DNA of 16,881 nucleotides from Methyloglobulus sp. (GCA_013140405.1 JABFSV010000001.1:1-16881), one strand, 5' to 3'; counted from the first letter of the stretch, positions 8,181 to 15,293 are shown. The notes: generated by a model from the letters alone, not told the origin. Program-made: numbers and translations.

Positions 8181-8375
8181 TTAGAATGAACTCTTTTCGA
8201 GAGTAGATCTCCTATCAAAGCGCAGTTTTTCCCTGCGTTCGATTTGTACGACCTTACTTTCGTGGATAATGATTTCAACCGAGCCGAACCGAATGCCTTG
8301 CAAAGCAATCGCAATCTGGTTTGCGATGTCAGCCACTTGCTGTTCTTTGTCGAAAATTCCCGTTTCAAGACCCAT
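8181..8375 (-). CDS. DUF2292 / YezD-family small protein
   Basis: Small cytoplasmic protein of 64 aa with no signal peptide or membrane span. The core IRFGSVEIIIHESKVVQIERREKLRF (about residues 28-53) matches the short DUF2292 family. From memory, members such as Bacillus YezD have the same GSV-x-I-x-[IV]-H-[DE]-x-x-[VI]-VQIE pattern. Family members often lie beside sulfate or sulfur-assimilation genes, as here, but no biochemical role is known to me. ATG 8375 has AAAGGTG about four bases upstream. The product is acidic at the N-terminus and basic at the C-terminus. It is the first gene of the minus-strand sulfur block and may set its expression, for example as a small sulfur-status factor. 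That role is speculative. An overlapping frame (8159-8368) is a shadow. Confidence 0.8.
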   Translation of the reverse strand: MGLETGIFDKEQQVADIANQIAIALQGIRFGSVEIIIHESKVVQIERREKLRFDRRSTLEKSSF

Positions 8376-8767
8376 AAAACACCTTTGTTTTTAGTTAAGT
8401 CGGAGAGTGCTAATTCACTTTTGAGACAATCTTAGGGTAAGCATTAACATTATTAAAGCGATATTATTCGATATTTAAATCTGAAAATGAGATATGAATA
8501 ATTTTTCTAAGCAGTACAAAGCATTTTCTTGCGTGTCAAATAAGCAACGCCTCGAAACTATGTAAGAAGAAGCTTAAAACTAGAGGGAAGGGGAGTGGCG
8601 GATTTGTTACATCACGGATATGCCAATGTGGCTCATAGGTGAGTAAGATTTTATCCTATAAGGACACGTGTTAAGCGCTGTAAGATTAGTTAGTAGGGTA
8701 CAAACAACGTACCCTACTAGGTCTTAATTTGGCTGTTTTAGATTTTTAAAGTACTAAACATTTATAA
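8376..8767. other. intergenic region, 392 bases
   Basis: No gene is supported. The 8376-8480 side should carry the promoter for the DUF2292 gene. It is AT-rich, with several TAAT/ATTA stretches but no clear -35/-10 pair or CysB-type site that I can defend. The 8691-8719 hairpin is the only strong structure. Confidence 0.6.
8691..8719. repeat. perfect 11-bp stem-loop
   Basis: TAGTAGGGTAC (8691-8701) and GTACCCTACTA (8709-8719) are exact reverse complements separated by the seven-base loop AAACAAC. The structure lies about 50 bases past the stop of the minus-strand secreted protein gene (8768). It could act as a 3' hairpin for that transcript, although no T-run follows on either strand. Confidence 0.6.
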
Positions 8768-9187
8768 TTAAGGTGCTTTTGGACAGACTGCGGTTGCATA
8801 TAAGACATTAACAATCTTGATGAGGGCACGATTTCCAACAGTGTTCGCGGCACCCACAAAGAACAGCAACTTTGCTTTAAGGTCGGCGACAGCCAAAGGA
8901 TTATCCCTGATCTTGATGTCCAATTCGGTTAAACGCGGCATCGCATTCAAGGCGGCAAAGTCCGCAGCAATAAGAGGCTGTAAATTACCATTCCCAATTA
9001 TAAAGACAATCTTGTCGGAATGGTAAACCTGCGCCTGTCCCGTGGTCGTGATTGATGGGCAGGTGGTAATTGCCCCCCTACCAACAGCTTCAACAGTGGG
9101 AACTGCGGACAGTGCCATAGAAGAGGCACTTATTCCGGCAACCAGCGATACGGCAACTGTTAAAGATTTCAGTGTTTTTGTATTCAT
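8768..9187 (-). CDS. secreted protein of unknown function with one cysteine pair
   Basis: The 139-aa product is not recognised. It has a clear Sec signal peptide (MNTKTLKSLTVAVSLVAG..., probable cleavage near ALSA, residues 25-28). The mature part has exactly two cysteines, Cys43 and Cys135 near the two ends, which could form a disulfide closing a small domain. The middle contains FIIGNGNLQPLIAADF and a leucine/alanine-rich helical region (about 75-125). ATG 9187 has AGGAG nine bases upstream, a strong ribosome site. It is a single gene with its own upstream gap of about 250 bases. It resembles the gene at 15670-16119 in size, export signal and cysteine layout, but I see no clear sequence similarity between the mature parts. 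Confidence 0.75.
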   Translation of the reverse strand: MNTKTLKSLTVAVSLVAGISASSMALSAVPTVEAVGRGAITTCPSITTTGQAQVYHSDKIVFIIGNGNLQPLIAADFAALNAMPRLTELDIKIRDNPLAVADLKAKLLFFVGAANTVGNRALIKIVNVLYATAVCPKAP

Positions 9188-9439
9188 GATAGTATGCTCC
9201 TGCCGTTAATTTGACTAACGGTCGTTTTAGATTAAAAAATAAAAGTTTGTTGCTACCGCACTCATCCTGAGTTCGTTAGCAAGGCAGTCAAATTGGCTGA
9301 ATTTGCTGCCCGATTAGGCTGCCTTCCAACCCTGGCAGGCTGGAAGGCAGCTTTCCTTCCTGGATTTCTTGGCACTAGGCCGGGTGGTTATAGCTTCATT
9401 TCTCGGCCAAACTGCCATAACGGGTTCTCAACGCTATCA
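9188..9439. other. intergenic region with an 11-bp GC-rich hairpin
   Basis: GCTGCCTTCCA at 9318-9328 pairs exactly with TGGAAGGCAGC at 9341-9351 around a 12-base loop. It lies about 90 bases after the stop of the dockerin-like gene and may be its 3' hairpin. It lacks a T-run on the minus strand, so Rho-independent termination is uncertain. The 9188-9260 side must hold the promoter of the 8768-9187 gene. Confidence 0.5.
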
Positions 9440-9898
9440 TCAAAAGATGAACAACTGGACATTGACCAGGGCATCATCGCCGATTTCGTGTAAAACACCG
9501 TCCTCATCGACATCCACCGAACCGTCGCGGAAATCGACTTGGTTTTTGCTTGGAACACCATTGACGCCGTTTACGGTGTTCTCGTCATTCAGATCAACGT
9601 TATTGAGGTCGTCTAGGGTAGTGATGCTGCCGCCTTCGTTGACATCGATTTCACCATTGGTGATGTCCACCCGAACCGGGGCGGCTTCGTCGAACCAGAA
9701 TATGACATTATTCAAGTCATCGGCACCATCAATGAGGCCATCCTGGTTAACATCGACGTAGCCTTGGATGAGGTTGACCGAATCGATTGTTACAGCCTCC
9801 GCAGCAGGGGCCGCAATAAAAGTCACTAAACCGAAAAGTAATGGCATCGCGGCGAAGAGAGGTGTTTGTGTTGAATTGATACAAGCAGAGTTTTTCAT
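9440..9898 (-). CDS. secreted protein with three dockerin/EF-hand-like calcium-binding repeats
   Basis: The 152-aa exported protein has a signal peptide ending near AAEA (residue 35). The mature part is almost entirely three repeats of the type V-[ND]-[LIF]-x-x-G-x-[VI]-D-V-[ND]. Loop 1 (DVNQDGLIDGAD, 49-60) has every calcium ligand position of a dockerin type I loop (D1, N3, D5, D9, D12). Loop 2 (85-96) lacks D5 (Gly89). Loop 3 (129-141) is complete at D1, D3 and D5 but one residue longer before its final Asp. Spacing between repeats is about 36 and 44 residues. The protein is strongly acidic. There is no cohesin, glycoside hydrolase or sorting signal (PEP-CTERM, LPXTG) in the protein, nor a partner gene in the window. 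Calcium binding is likely; the partner is unknown. ATG 9898 has GGAG seven bases upstream. Confidence 0.8.
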   Translation of the reverse strand: MKNSACINSTQTPLFAAMPLLFGLVTFIAAPAAEAVTIDSVNLIQGYVDVNQDGLIDGADDLNNVIFWFDEAAPVRVDITNGEIDVNEGGSITTLDDLNNVDLNDENTVNGVNGVPSKNQVDFRDGSVDVDEDGVLHEIGDDALVNVQLFIF

Positions 9899-10092
9899 TT
9901 TCGTTCTCCAAATAGTAGTAAATTAAGGTTTGTTAAAATCTCATGTCAGGCATAACAGAATCATGCCGACATTGATTTTTTTGTGCTTTTTCACCCTTGG
10001 CGCAATGAATTGACGGTCAGCAGGGTAAAACTGGCGAGATTGTCCGTAAACCCGTCAGCGTCGTAAGCCAAACTTTTTTACGATAGTACAGT

Positions 10093-10130
10093 GGCTTGAG
10101 TTATTTCATCCTGGTTGAGCAACTCAAGCC
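10093..10130. repeat. perfect 10-bp inverted repeat with 18-base spacer
   Basis: GGCTTGAGTT (10093-10102) and AACTCAAGCC (10121-10130) are exact reverse complements. Two further outer bases (AG at 10090-10091 and CT at 10132-10133) continue the match after one mismatch. This could be an RNA hairpin or a two-site operator between the dockerin-like gene and the response regulator gene. Confidence 0.5.
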
Positions 10131-10329
10131 CCTGGCTTTATCTAATTACCGTTATCTGGGGTATCCAGAAGAAGGTGTCAAAAGCATCCGGCTTGGTAAT
10201 TACTTTATTCGTTTATTCGTGAGACAACTTGCAGGAAAAATGCAAAAAAATGATTGATTAAGAAATTGCGGAAAGTTTTGTGACTGAATATGGTATTTTT
10301 ACGCTGATCCCCTATAAATAATGAGATTT

Positions 10330-10361
10330 CATATCGACATTAAGCGCAATCGCTTGATATG
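10330..10361. promoter_or_regulatory. candidate operator upstream of the response regulator gene
   Basis: CATATC (10330-10335) and GATATG (10356-10361) form the outer arms and AAGCG/CGCTT (10342-10346, 10351-10355) the inner arms. A six-base bulge lies on the left side. The site is 69 bases before ATG 10430, a plausible place for autoregulation by the encoded OmpR-type protein. Functional meaning is inferred from position only. Confidence 0.3.
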
Positions 10362-10429
10362 CCACTAAACTTAAACCAATAGTAAAGCTGACTATTCCTA
10401 GCTTTAATTTTTTACTGGAATCCTTCCTT

Positions 10430-11152
10430 ATGAGTATAAAAATTGCCTTAGTTGAAGATGATGAAATAATTCGAAACAATTATTCAGAAATTCTTGCCGA
10501 TGAAGGGTTTGAAGTTGTTGTTTTTAGTAACCGACAAGAAGCTATGAATTATTTTCAAACGGCATTGCCGGACATCGCTATTCTCGATGTTGGCCTTCAG
10601 GAAGAACGGGATGGCGGCTTTAAGCTCTGTTCAGATTTACGCCGGTTAGCGCCAAAACTGCCGATCATTTTTTTAACGTCGCGGGATGATGAAATCGACA
10701 GGATTTCAGGGCTGCGCTTAGGGGCTGATGACTATATTACTAAGGATGCGAGCATCAACTTCATCATGGTTAGGATTGAAGCATTATTCCATCGCATTGA
10801 AGTGATTACCCAAAGCCAAACTCCTGAATTAAAAATAGAACAAAATCATTCAGAATTTGGTCTACTTAGATTAGATAAGAAATTATTAAAAGCGGCTTGG
10901 AAAAATACGCCTTTAGACCTCAGCTTAACCCAATTCTGGATTCTCTGTGAGCTGGTGACTAATCCTGGCGAAGTAAAAACCTGCGACAAATTGATGCATG
11001 CCGCCCATATTTGTGTAGAACCCAATACCATAACAGCCCATATTAAAATGATCCGTTCCCGGTTCCGTGATATTGATAGTGATTTTGATTGCATCAAAAC
11101 CGAGCGCTCTGCTGGGTACCGTTGGTTAGATAAGAATTCAGATATCGATTGA
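10430..11152 (+). CDS. OmpR-type response regulator, PdsR-like
   Basis: Cytoplasmic two-component response regulator and DNA-binding protein, 240 aa. The receiver domain (1-120) has acidic pocket Asp10/Asp11, phospho-acceptor Asp53 in ILDVGL, Thr83 and Lys105, so it should be phosphorylatable. The C-terminal 145-235 is a winged-helix domain (NTITAHIKMIRSRFRD as recognition helix region, SAGYRW hairpin). The stretch GLQEERDGGFKLCSDLRRL and SGLRLGADDYITKD recall PdsR, the response regulator of the proteobacterial dedicated sortase system. That match is from memory, and no sortase is in the window. It converges with the histidine kinase gene, with 37 bases between stops. That kinase is therefore its likely partner, although the two are not co-transcribed. 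The ribosome site is weak (GGAA well upstream of ATG). Confidence 0.9.
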   Translation: MSIKIALVEDDEIIRNNYSEILADEGFEVVVFSNRQEAMNYFQTALPDIAILDVGLQEERDGGFKLCSDLRRLAPKLPIIFLTSRDDEIDRISGLRLGADDYITKDASINFIMVRIEALFHRIEVITQSQTPELKIEQNHSEFGLLRLDKKLLKAAWKNTPLDLSLTQFWILCELVTNPGEVKTCDKLMHAAHICVEPNTITAHIKMIRSRFRDIDSDFDCIKTERSAGYRWLDKNSDID

Positions 11153-11189
11153 TATTCAATGCTTCTGCTTCGAATACGGTTGAATTAAA

Positions 11190-12668
11190 TTAAGCAATAG
11201 CTGGGATTCTTACTGTAAATATTGCACCTTCTTTGTTTATTAAATCGCTCGCCTGAACCGAGCCGCCATGCCCTTCGGCAATCAATTTGACTAAATAAAG
11301 ACCTAAACCTAGGTTATCGCTTTTCCAATGTCCGGCATCCCTTAAAGATACAAAAAGATCGAATATCTTATCTTTGTCATCAGGCAGTTTGATGCCTTCA
11401 TTAATCACCGATAACTCCACTATGCCACTGTTATTCAACAAATTGACAGTAATCGGAGTATGCAAATGGCTGTGCTCGATGGCATTGTTGACCAAGTTAT
11501 CCAGCAATTGCCGCAGGCGGTCTTCATTCCCCAGGACATTCAAATGTAGGTCAATATCCCCAATAAATTGGGATTGCGGATACGATAACTTATATTCATC
11601 GATTTGCGATTGAACGATATCAGCTAAATTGACAGGTTTTAACGGCTCCTTATAAATCATCGCTTCCAAGCTGCTTGCATTGCTGACACTAGCCAATAAG
11701 ATATTCATATAATTCAGGCTTTTTTTAGCGCGTTCCAGATAGGTATTGATCGATGGCTGTTGCGACCTTCGTTCGATGAGTTCCAGTGAGCTTTTTACGC
11801 CTATCGAGGCATTTTTCAGTTCATGTTTTAAAAACTTGGCCATATTTTCCAGCCATTGAATGCGGCGATTGTTCGCCTCTGTCAGTTCATCGGTGCGCTC
11901 GTCTACCAGTCCTTCCAGGTGTTTGCTGTATTTGGCAAGTTGCTGGTCACGTATTTCAATTTGCTCCAGCATCGCATTAAAGCTGTCGATTAAGTTGCCG
12001 AGTTCGTCGCTGGAATAATTTGGAATTCTCACCGAATAATCATCATCTTTAGCAAGCGTACTGGTCACATTCTGTAAATCTAAAATGGGGGTTGAAATCA
12101 GCTTGTGCAAACGGGCGGACACGGCAAAACTAAGGGCGAAACAGGCCAATAGCGTGATAACAACCCAGCTAAGGTAGCGTAACATTTTCATAATGAAATG
12201 AGTCATATCGGATCGGATCTGTACCGTTCCGATGGGTTTATTTTCAAAATAAATAGCGTTTGAAACTTCAATCGTACCGACAAAATTTCCGGAAGACACA
12301 AAGTGCAAAATTCTTGTCAACCATGAGGTGTCTTGTTGTTGCAGGGATGAATTTCCTGGATTGGCTTTATATTCGGCAAACAACGCACCTTCCTCCTGAT
12401 AAATTGCTGCATACACGATGTCTTTTTTAATGGCTAAAGCATTCAAATTTTCGATTGCCGTCCTCGGGTCGTTAAATGCCAGTGAGCCAGTGCTTCGCGA
12501 GCCTATCACCTTGGCCAAAGTCGCCAACTCCGCTTCGATATCGTGGCGCATGGTTATAGCCTCATTAATCGAGATAACGATAGCCATGACAAAAATCCCA
12601 ATGCTGGCAGACAGCATCATCATGGCAATCAGTTTGGTTTTAATGGGCAGGTTGCGTAATGCCAACAT
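11190..12668 (-). CDS. CHASE8-HAMP sensor histidine kinase
   Basis: Inner-membrane sensor kinase, 492 aa. TM1 is at about 13-34. The periplasmic domain (about 35-158) contains LAKVIGSRSTGSLAFNDP, typical of CHASE8, the sensor type of YfiN/TpbB. TM2 is at about 166-185, HAMP at about 186-240 and a coiled coil to about 275. The dimerisation helix has His282 in KHELKN (the usual Pro is Ala287). The ATPase domain has N-box Asn391/Asn395, G1 NEG at 423-425 (the common DxGxG is altered to NEGIK), F-box KIFDLF at 434-439 and G2 GLGL at 454-457. Asn in G1 also occurs in working kinases, so activity is likely. The start ATG overlaps the yfiR-like stop (TAATG), which implies translational coupling and a shared complex. 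By analogy with YfiR-YfiN, the YfiR-like protein probably represses this sensor. The likely substrate is the response regulator at 10430-11152. Confidence 0.92.
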   Translation of the reverse strand: MLALRNLPIKTKLIAMMMLSASIGIFVMAIVISINEAITMRHDIEAELATLAKVIGSRSTGSLAFNDPRTAIENLNALAIKKDIVYAAIYQEEGALFAEYKANPGNSSLQQQDTSWLTRILHFVSSGNFVGTIEVSNAIYFENKPIGTVQIRSDMTHFIMKMLRYLSWVVITLLACFALSFAVSARLHKLISTPILDLQNVTSTLAKDDDYSVRIPNYSSDELGNLIDSFNAMLEQIEIRDQQLAKYSKHLEGLVDERTDELTEANNRRIQWLENMAKFLKHELKNASIGVKSSLELIERRSQQPSINTYLERAKKSLNYMNILLASVSNASSLEAMIYKEPLKPVNLADIVQSQIDEYKLSYPQSQFIGDIDLHLNVLGNEDRLRQLLDNLVNNAIEHSHLHTPITVNLLNNSGIVELSVINEGIKLPDDKDKIFDLFVSLRDAGHWKSDNLGLGLYLVKLIAEGHGGSVQASDLINKEGAIFTVRIPAIA

Positions 12669-13261
12669 TATTCATGCCCCTGTTTTGTAGTTTTGACCAG
12701 GGTCGCGAGTTCTATTATCTTGGAGCTTATTGCGAGTCCGACTTGATTGATCGCATCTGGATTGATTTCAAATTGGATGTGATCGCCCGATTTAATCAGG
12801 GTAATCATGCCGCCATGTCTGGAAAAACCAGGAATATCGCTAATGGTCAAGACGGAAAAGTGCTGGAGGGAATTCAACAGGGCTGGCAGCCTTTGTAATT
12901 CAGAGCTGCTTATAAAGGCAACATGGCAATTATTTAACGATTCATCCGACAATACGCCGCTGTTATACATCTCAACGTGAATGCTTTTATCTTTGATAGG
13001 CTTGTCTTGGATAGCGTCCAACGCAGACTGGCCGAACGGATTTCTGCCGATAATACAAAATTCTAAAGACGCATTGCCATCATTGAGTTTTGCTTCCGGC
13101 CATTCGGTAAAGAGGGCAAATTTGTAACTGTATAAGGCTTTGAGAGTGTCTTCACCAAAAACTTTTTCTTGGGCGAATGCCGGTAAGGGAAGGATAACAA
13201 TTAGGATTAGGACTGATAGAAACCGTAAGGTTTTAGTCATGGTTGACACAAAAAATGCCAT
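12668..13261 (-). CDS. YfiR/DUF4154-family periplasmic protein
   Basis: Periplasmic protein, up to 197 aa. A signal peptide ends at about AFA (residues 28-30 of the long form). Family hallmarks are the early YSYKFALFTEWPE and the C-terminal pattern GMITLIKSGDHIQFEIN followed by AISSKIIELA. Two cysteines, Cys69 and Cys112, are placed like the first disulfide pair known for Pseudomonas YfiR. The second YfiR pair is absent. In YfiBNR, YfiR binds the periplasmic part of YfiN and represses it, with release on envelope or redox stress. Here the partner downstream is a CHASE8 histidine kinase, whose ATG overlaps this stop codon by one base. Two starts are possible, 13261 or 13240, neither with a good ribosome site. 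The 16-base gap after the receptor gene suggests coupling. Confidence 0.9.
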   Translation of the reverse strand: MAFFVSTMTKTLRFLSVLILIVILPLPAFAQEKVFGEDTLKALYSYKFALFTEWPEAKLNDGNASLEFCIIGRNPFGQSALDAIQDKPIKDKSIHVEMYNSGVLSDESLNNCHVAFISSSELQRLPALLNSLQHFSVLTISDIPGFSRHGGMITLIKSGDHIQFEINPDAINQVGLAISSKIIELATLVKTTKQGHE

Positions 13262-13277
13262 AGCCAGTAAACACAGC

Positions 13278-15293
13278 TTAATATTTCAGGCTACCCTGAA
13301 GCCAAAACATCCGTTCGGCTTGTAACGGGTTTGGAGTAAATCCATCATAAAATTCAGGATGCTGCGAATCGTTAAGGTTATTGGCGATAAATGCCAACTC
13401 CAGGTTTTTGTTGAGCTTCCAGGCCAATCGCGCGTCCAGGGTGACGTAACTGGGGATGGCTTGTGCCACAAGAACGCCAGAAGCAGAATCAGCATAGCGT
13501 AACCAAAAATCCACTTCAACCGCAGGCGCGATATCGAAAGAGCTTCTAAATGCCCACAAAAAACGAGGATCTTGGCTGGTGGTTTCTGGAGAAACATTGG
13601 GGATTTTTCGTATAGATTTGATCTCCATATTTATAAAACTTGTACTTAATTGAAAGCGTGCCCAGTCAACTGGATGCCATGCCACTACTGCCTCCAAACC
13701 CAAGGTTGTACTTTTTTTTATACTTTGCTCAGGAAACAAATCACTAAATTCGTTGTTAGCAACTAGGTTATTGTTGTATTGGTTATAGTATGCCGCCACA
13801 TCAAATGAAAAACTGTCCGAGTTCCAATAACGATAACCCAATTCATAGCTAACCACCTCGTCGGATTTAAGCTTTTGGTATTGATTAAACTCGAATACCT
13901 GCTTAAGGTTAGGGTCATTTTCAAAAAATACGTTTGCTGATAAATCCGTTACTGCCGGTAATCTTACCGCCCTGGAAACGCCCGCCCATACACGATGTTG
14001 ATTAGCGGCTTTCCAAAGGATACGGAGGGAAGGTTCATATTCAAAGCCGTTATTGTTGTGGTGTTCAAATTTGCTGCCTAAAGTGATTTCCACATCATCG
14101 CTCCAGCGCCATTTATCTTGAAAGAAGACACTGAACCGGTTGTTCTGAAATGTTTTAGGGAAATATTCTTTTGCTATGCCTGAGTTAAACGGTTTTAGCT
14201 GCACTAAACTTAGGCGGTAATTGAATCCCCAAGTCAATTCATGCGCTTCATTCACGGCAAGCACATGCTGAAAATCAAAATCGACTGTTTCACTATTTAA
14301 TGATCGGTTTAGCGACTGATTTTCTTGAAAGGCATCGTAAAAAAATTGTGCGGTCATGCGCGATGCCAAGGACTGGTTATAGTTCCAGCGTGCCATGATA
14401 TTGCCGCCTTTTTTTACAGTCCTATTTAAACTGAAATCATTACTGGGTATATCTTGGTTTTTAGCGTCATTCTGATTATAAACGCCGTAGTAGATATCCC
14501 CTTGTGCCATCAAGGCATGCTTGCCATCGGAATTAGCCCAATCCATACGAAAGCCCCCGCGTCCCGATGTCCATTCTTCATTAGTATCGTTACCTATCCG
14601 ATTGGCAAAGCTTTCATCGCGCAGGAACTTACCGTAAACCCGCGCATAGCCCTGATCGTCAAATTGCCAGCCTTTTCGAAGCCCCGCGCCGTATTTATCG
14701 CCACCAAAGAGCGTCGCACTCCCTTCCATGGTGTCGGCGGAATGCTTGGTGATGATGTTAATCACGCCATTGGCGGCGTTTGCGCCCCACACGCTGGCAC
14801 CGGGGCCGCGTATGACTTCAATCCGCTCAATATCGTCCAGCACCCGGTCTTGTATATCCCAATAGACACCTTTATTAATCGGCGAGTACAAAGACCGGCC
14901 ATCCATCAGCACCAGTAATTTATCAGCGACCAAGCCATTAAAACCTCTGGCGGAAATCGCCCACTTAGTGGAACTGATCCTGGCAACGTGCAAACCCGGC
15001 ACCATACGTAAGGCTTCGGGTATGTTAGTCGCCCCAGAACGGCGAATATCGTCCTGCGTAATCACATAAGCCGCCGCTGCGGTATCCGTAAGTTGTTGTT
15101 CAGTCCGAGTCGCGGATATGACTTTGCTGCCCATCAGTTCTTCGATGCTTAATTTGTCCAATCCTTCGGGTTCATTTGCTAGGACGTTTACCGGATAGGC
15201 ATAGCAAAAAACCGTCCAAAGTAAAATACGACTAATCCATCTTATAATTTTTTTTGTTATCAAGACGACCTCAAAAGGGCTTGATTTCAGCAT
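13278..15293 (-). CDS. TonB-dependent outer-membrane receptor
   Basis: Outer-membrane receptor for energised uptake or sensing of an unknown ligand, 671 aa with no N-terminal STN signalling domain. The signal peptide ends near VLA (residues 37-39). The plug domain is at about 50-185 with ATRTEQQLTDTAAAAYVITQDDIRRSG, MVPGLHVARI, WAISARGFNG and the highly conserved IEVIRGPGASVWGANAANGVINIIT. A 22-strand-type barrel follows and ends in an aromatic residue (SLKY). The plug type resembles receptors that, from memory, are often followed by DUF4154 genes. The substrate cannot be read from sequence. ATG 15293 lacks a ribosome site. A TTG at 15263 has GAGG five bases upstream and would give a shorter, more typical signal peptide, so it may be the real start. 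It is the first gene of the receptor-YfiR-kinase operon. Confidence 0.93.
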   Translation of the reverse strand: MLKSSPFEVVLITKKIIRWISRILLWTVFCYAYPVNVLANEPEGLDKLSIEELMGSKVISATRTEQQLTDTAAAAYVITQDDIRRSGATNIPEALRMVPGLHVARISSTKWAISARGFNGLVADKLLVLMDGRSLYSPINKGVYWDIQDRVLDDIERIEVIRGPGASVWGANAANGVINIITKHSADTMEGSATLFGGDKYGAGLRKGWQFDDQGYARVYGKFLRDESFANRIGNDTNEEWTSGRGGFRMDWANSDGKHALMAQGDIYYGVYNQNDAKNQDIPSNDFSLNRTVKKGGNIMARWNYNQSLASRMTAQFFYDAFQENQSLNRSLNSETVDFDFQHVLAVNEAHELTWGFNYRLSLVQLKPFNSGIAKEYFPKTFQNNRFSVFFQDKWRWSDDVEITLGSKFEHHNNNGFEYEPSLRILWKAANQHRVWAGVSRAVRLPAVTDLSANVFFENDPNLKQVFEFNQYQKLKSDEVVSYELGYRYWNSDSFSFDVAAYYNQYNNNLVANNEFSDLFPEQSIKKSTTLGLEAVVAWHPVDWARFQLSTSFINMEIKSIRKIPNVSPETTSQDPRFLWAFRSSFDIAPAVEVDFWLRYADSASGVLVAQAIPSYVTLDARLAWKLNKNLELAFIANNLNDSQHPEFYDGFTPNPLQAERMFWLQGSLKY

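Larger units (their letters stand above)
9899..10429. other. divergent intergenic region, 531 bases, with several inverted repeats
   Basis: This region separates two divergent genes and should contain both promoters. No gene is supported. Inverted repeats seen: 9943-9953 with 9963-9972 (ATGTCAGGCAT / ATGCCGACAT, one bulge), 10093-10102 with 10121-10130 (GGCTTGAGTT / AACTCAAGCC, perfect), and 10330-10361 (CATATC...AAGCG CAAT CGCTT GATATG). TATAAAT at 10313-10319 is a possible -10 box, but I found no matching -35. Confidence 0.55.

Noticed and set aside
8159..8368. 69-codon minus-strand frame overlapping the DUF2292 gene
   Set aside because: It is a different frame over the same DNA; the DUF2292 frame has the family core and a ribosome site, so this one is a shadow.
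8376..8480. SAM-type or other sulfur riboswitch upstream of the sulfur block
   Set aside because: The distance to the DUF2292 start is short and I could not build a conserved multi-stem structure; a CysB-controlled promoter is the simpler expectation.
11190..12668. Diguanylate cyclase output as in YfiN
   Set aside because: The C-terminal half has a histidine H-box and HATPase motifs, with no GGDEF or EAL motif.
14454..14918. 154-codon plus-strand frame inside the receptor gene
   Set aside because: It is antisense to a strongly supported TonB-receptor plug region and is a shadow frame.
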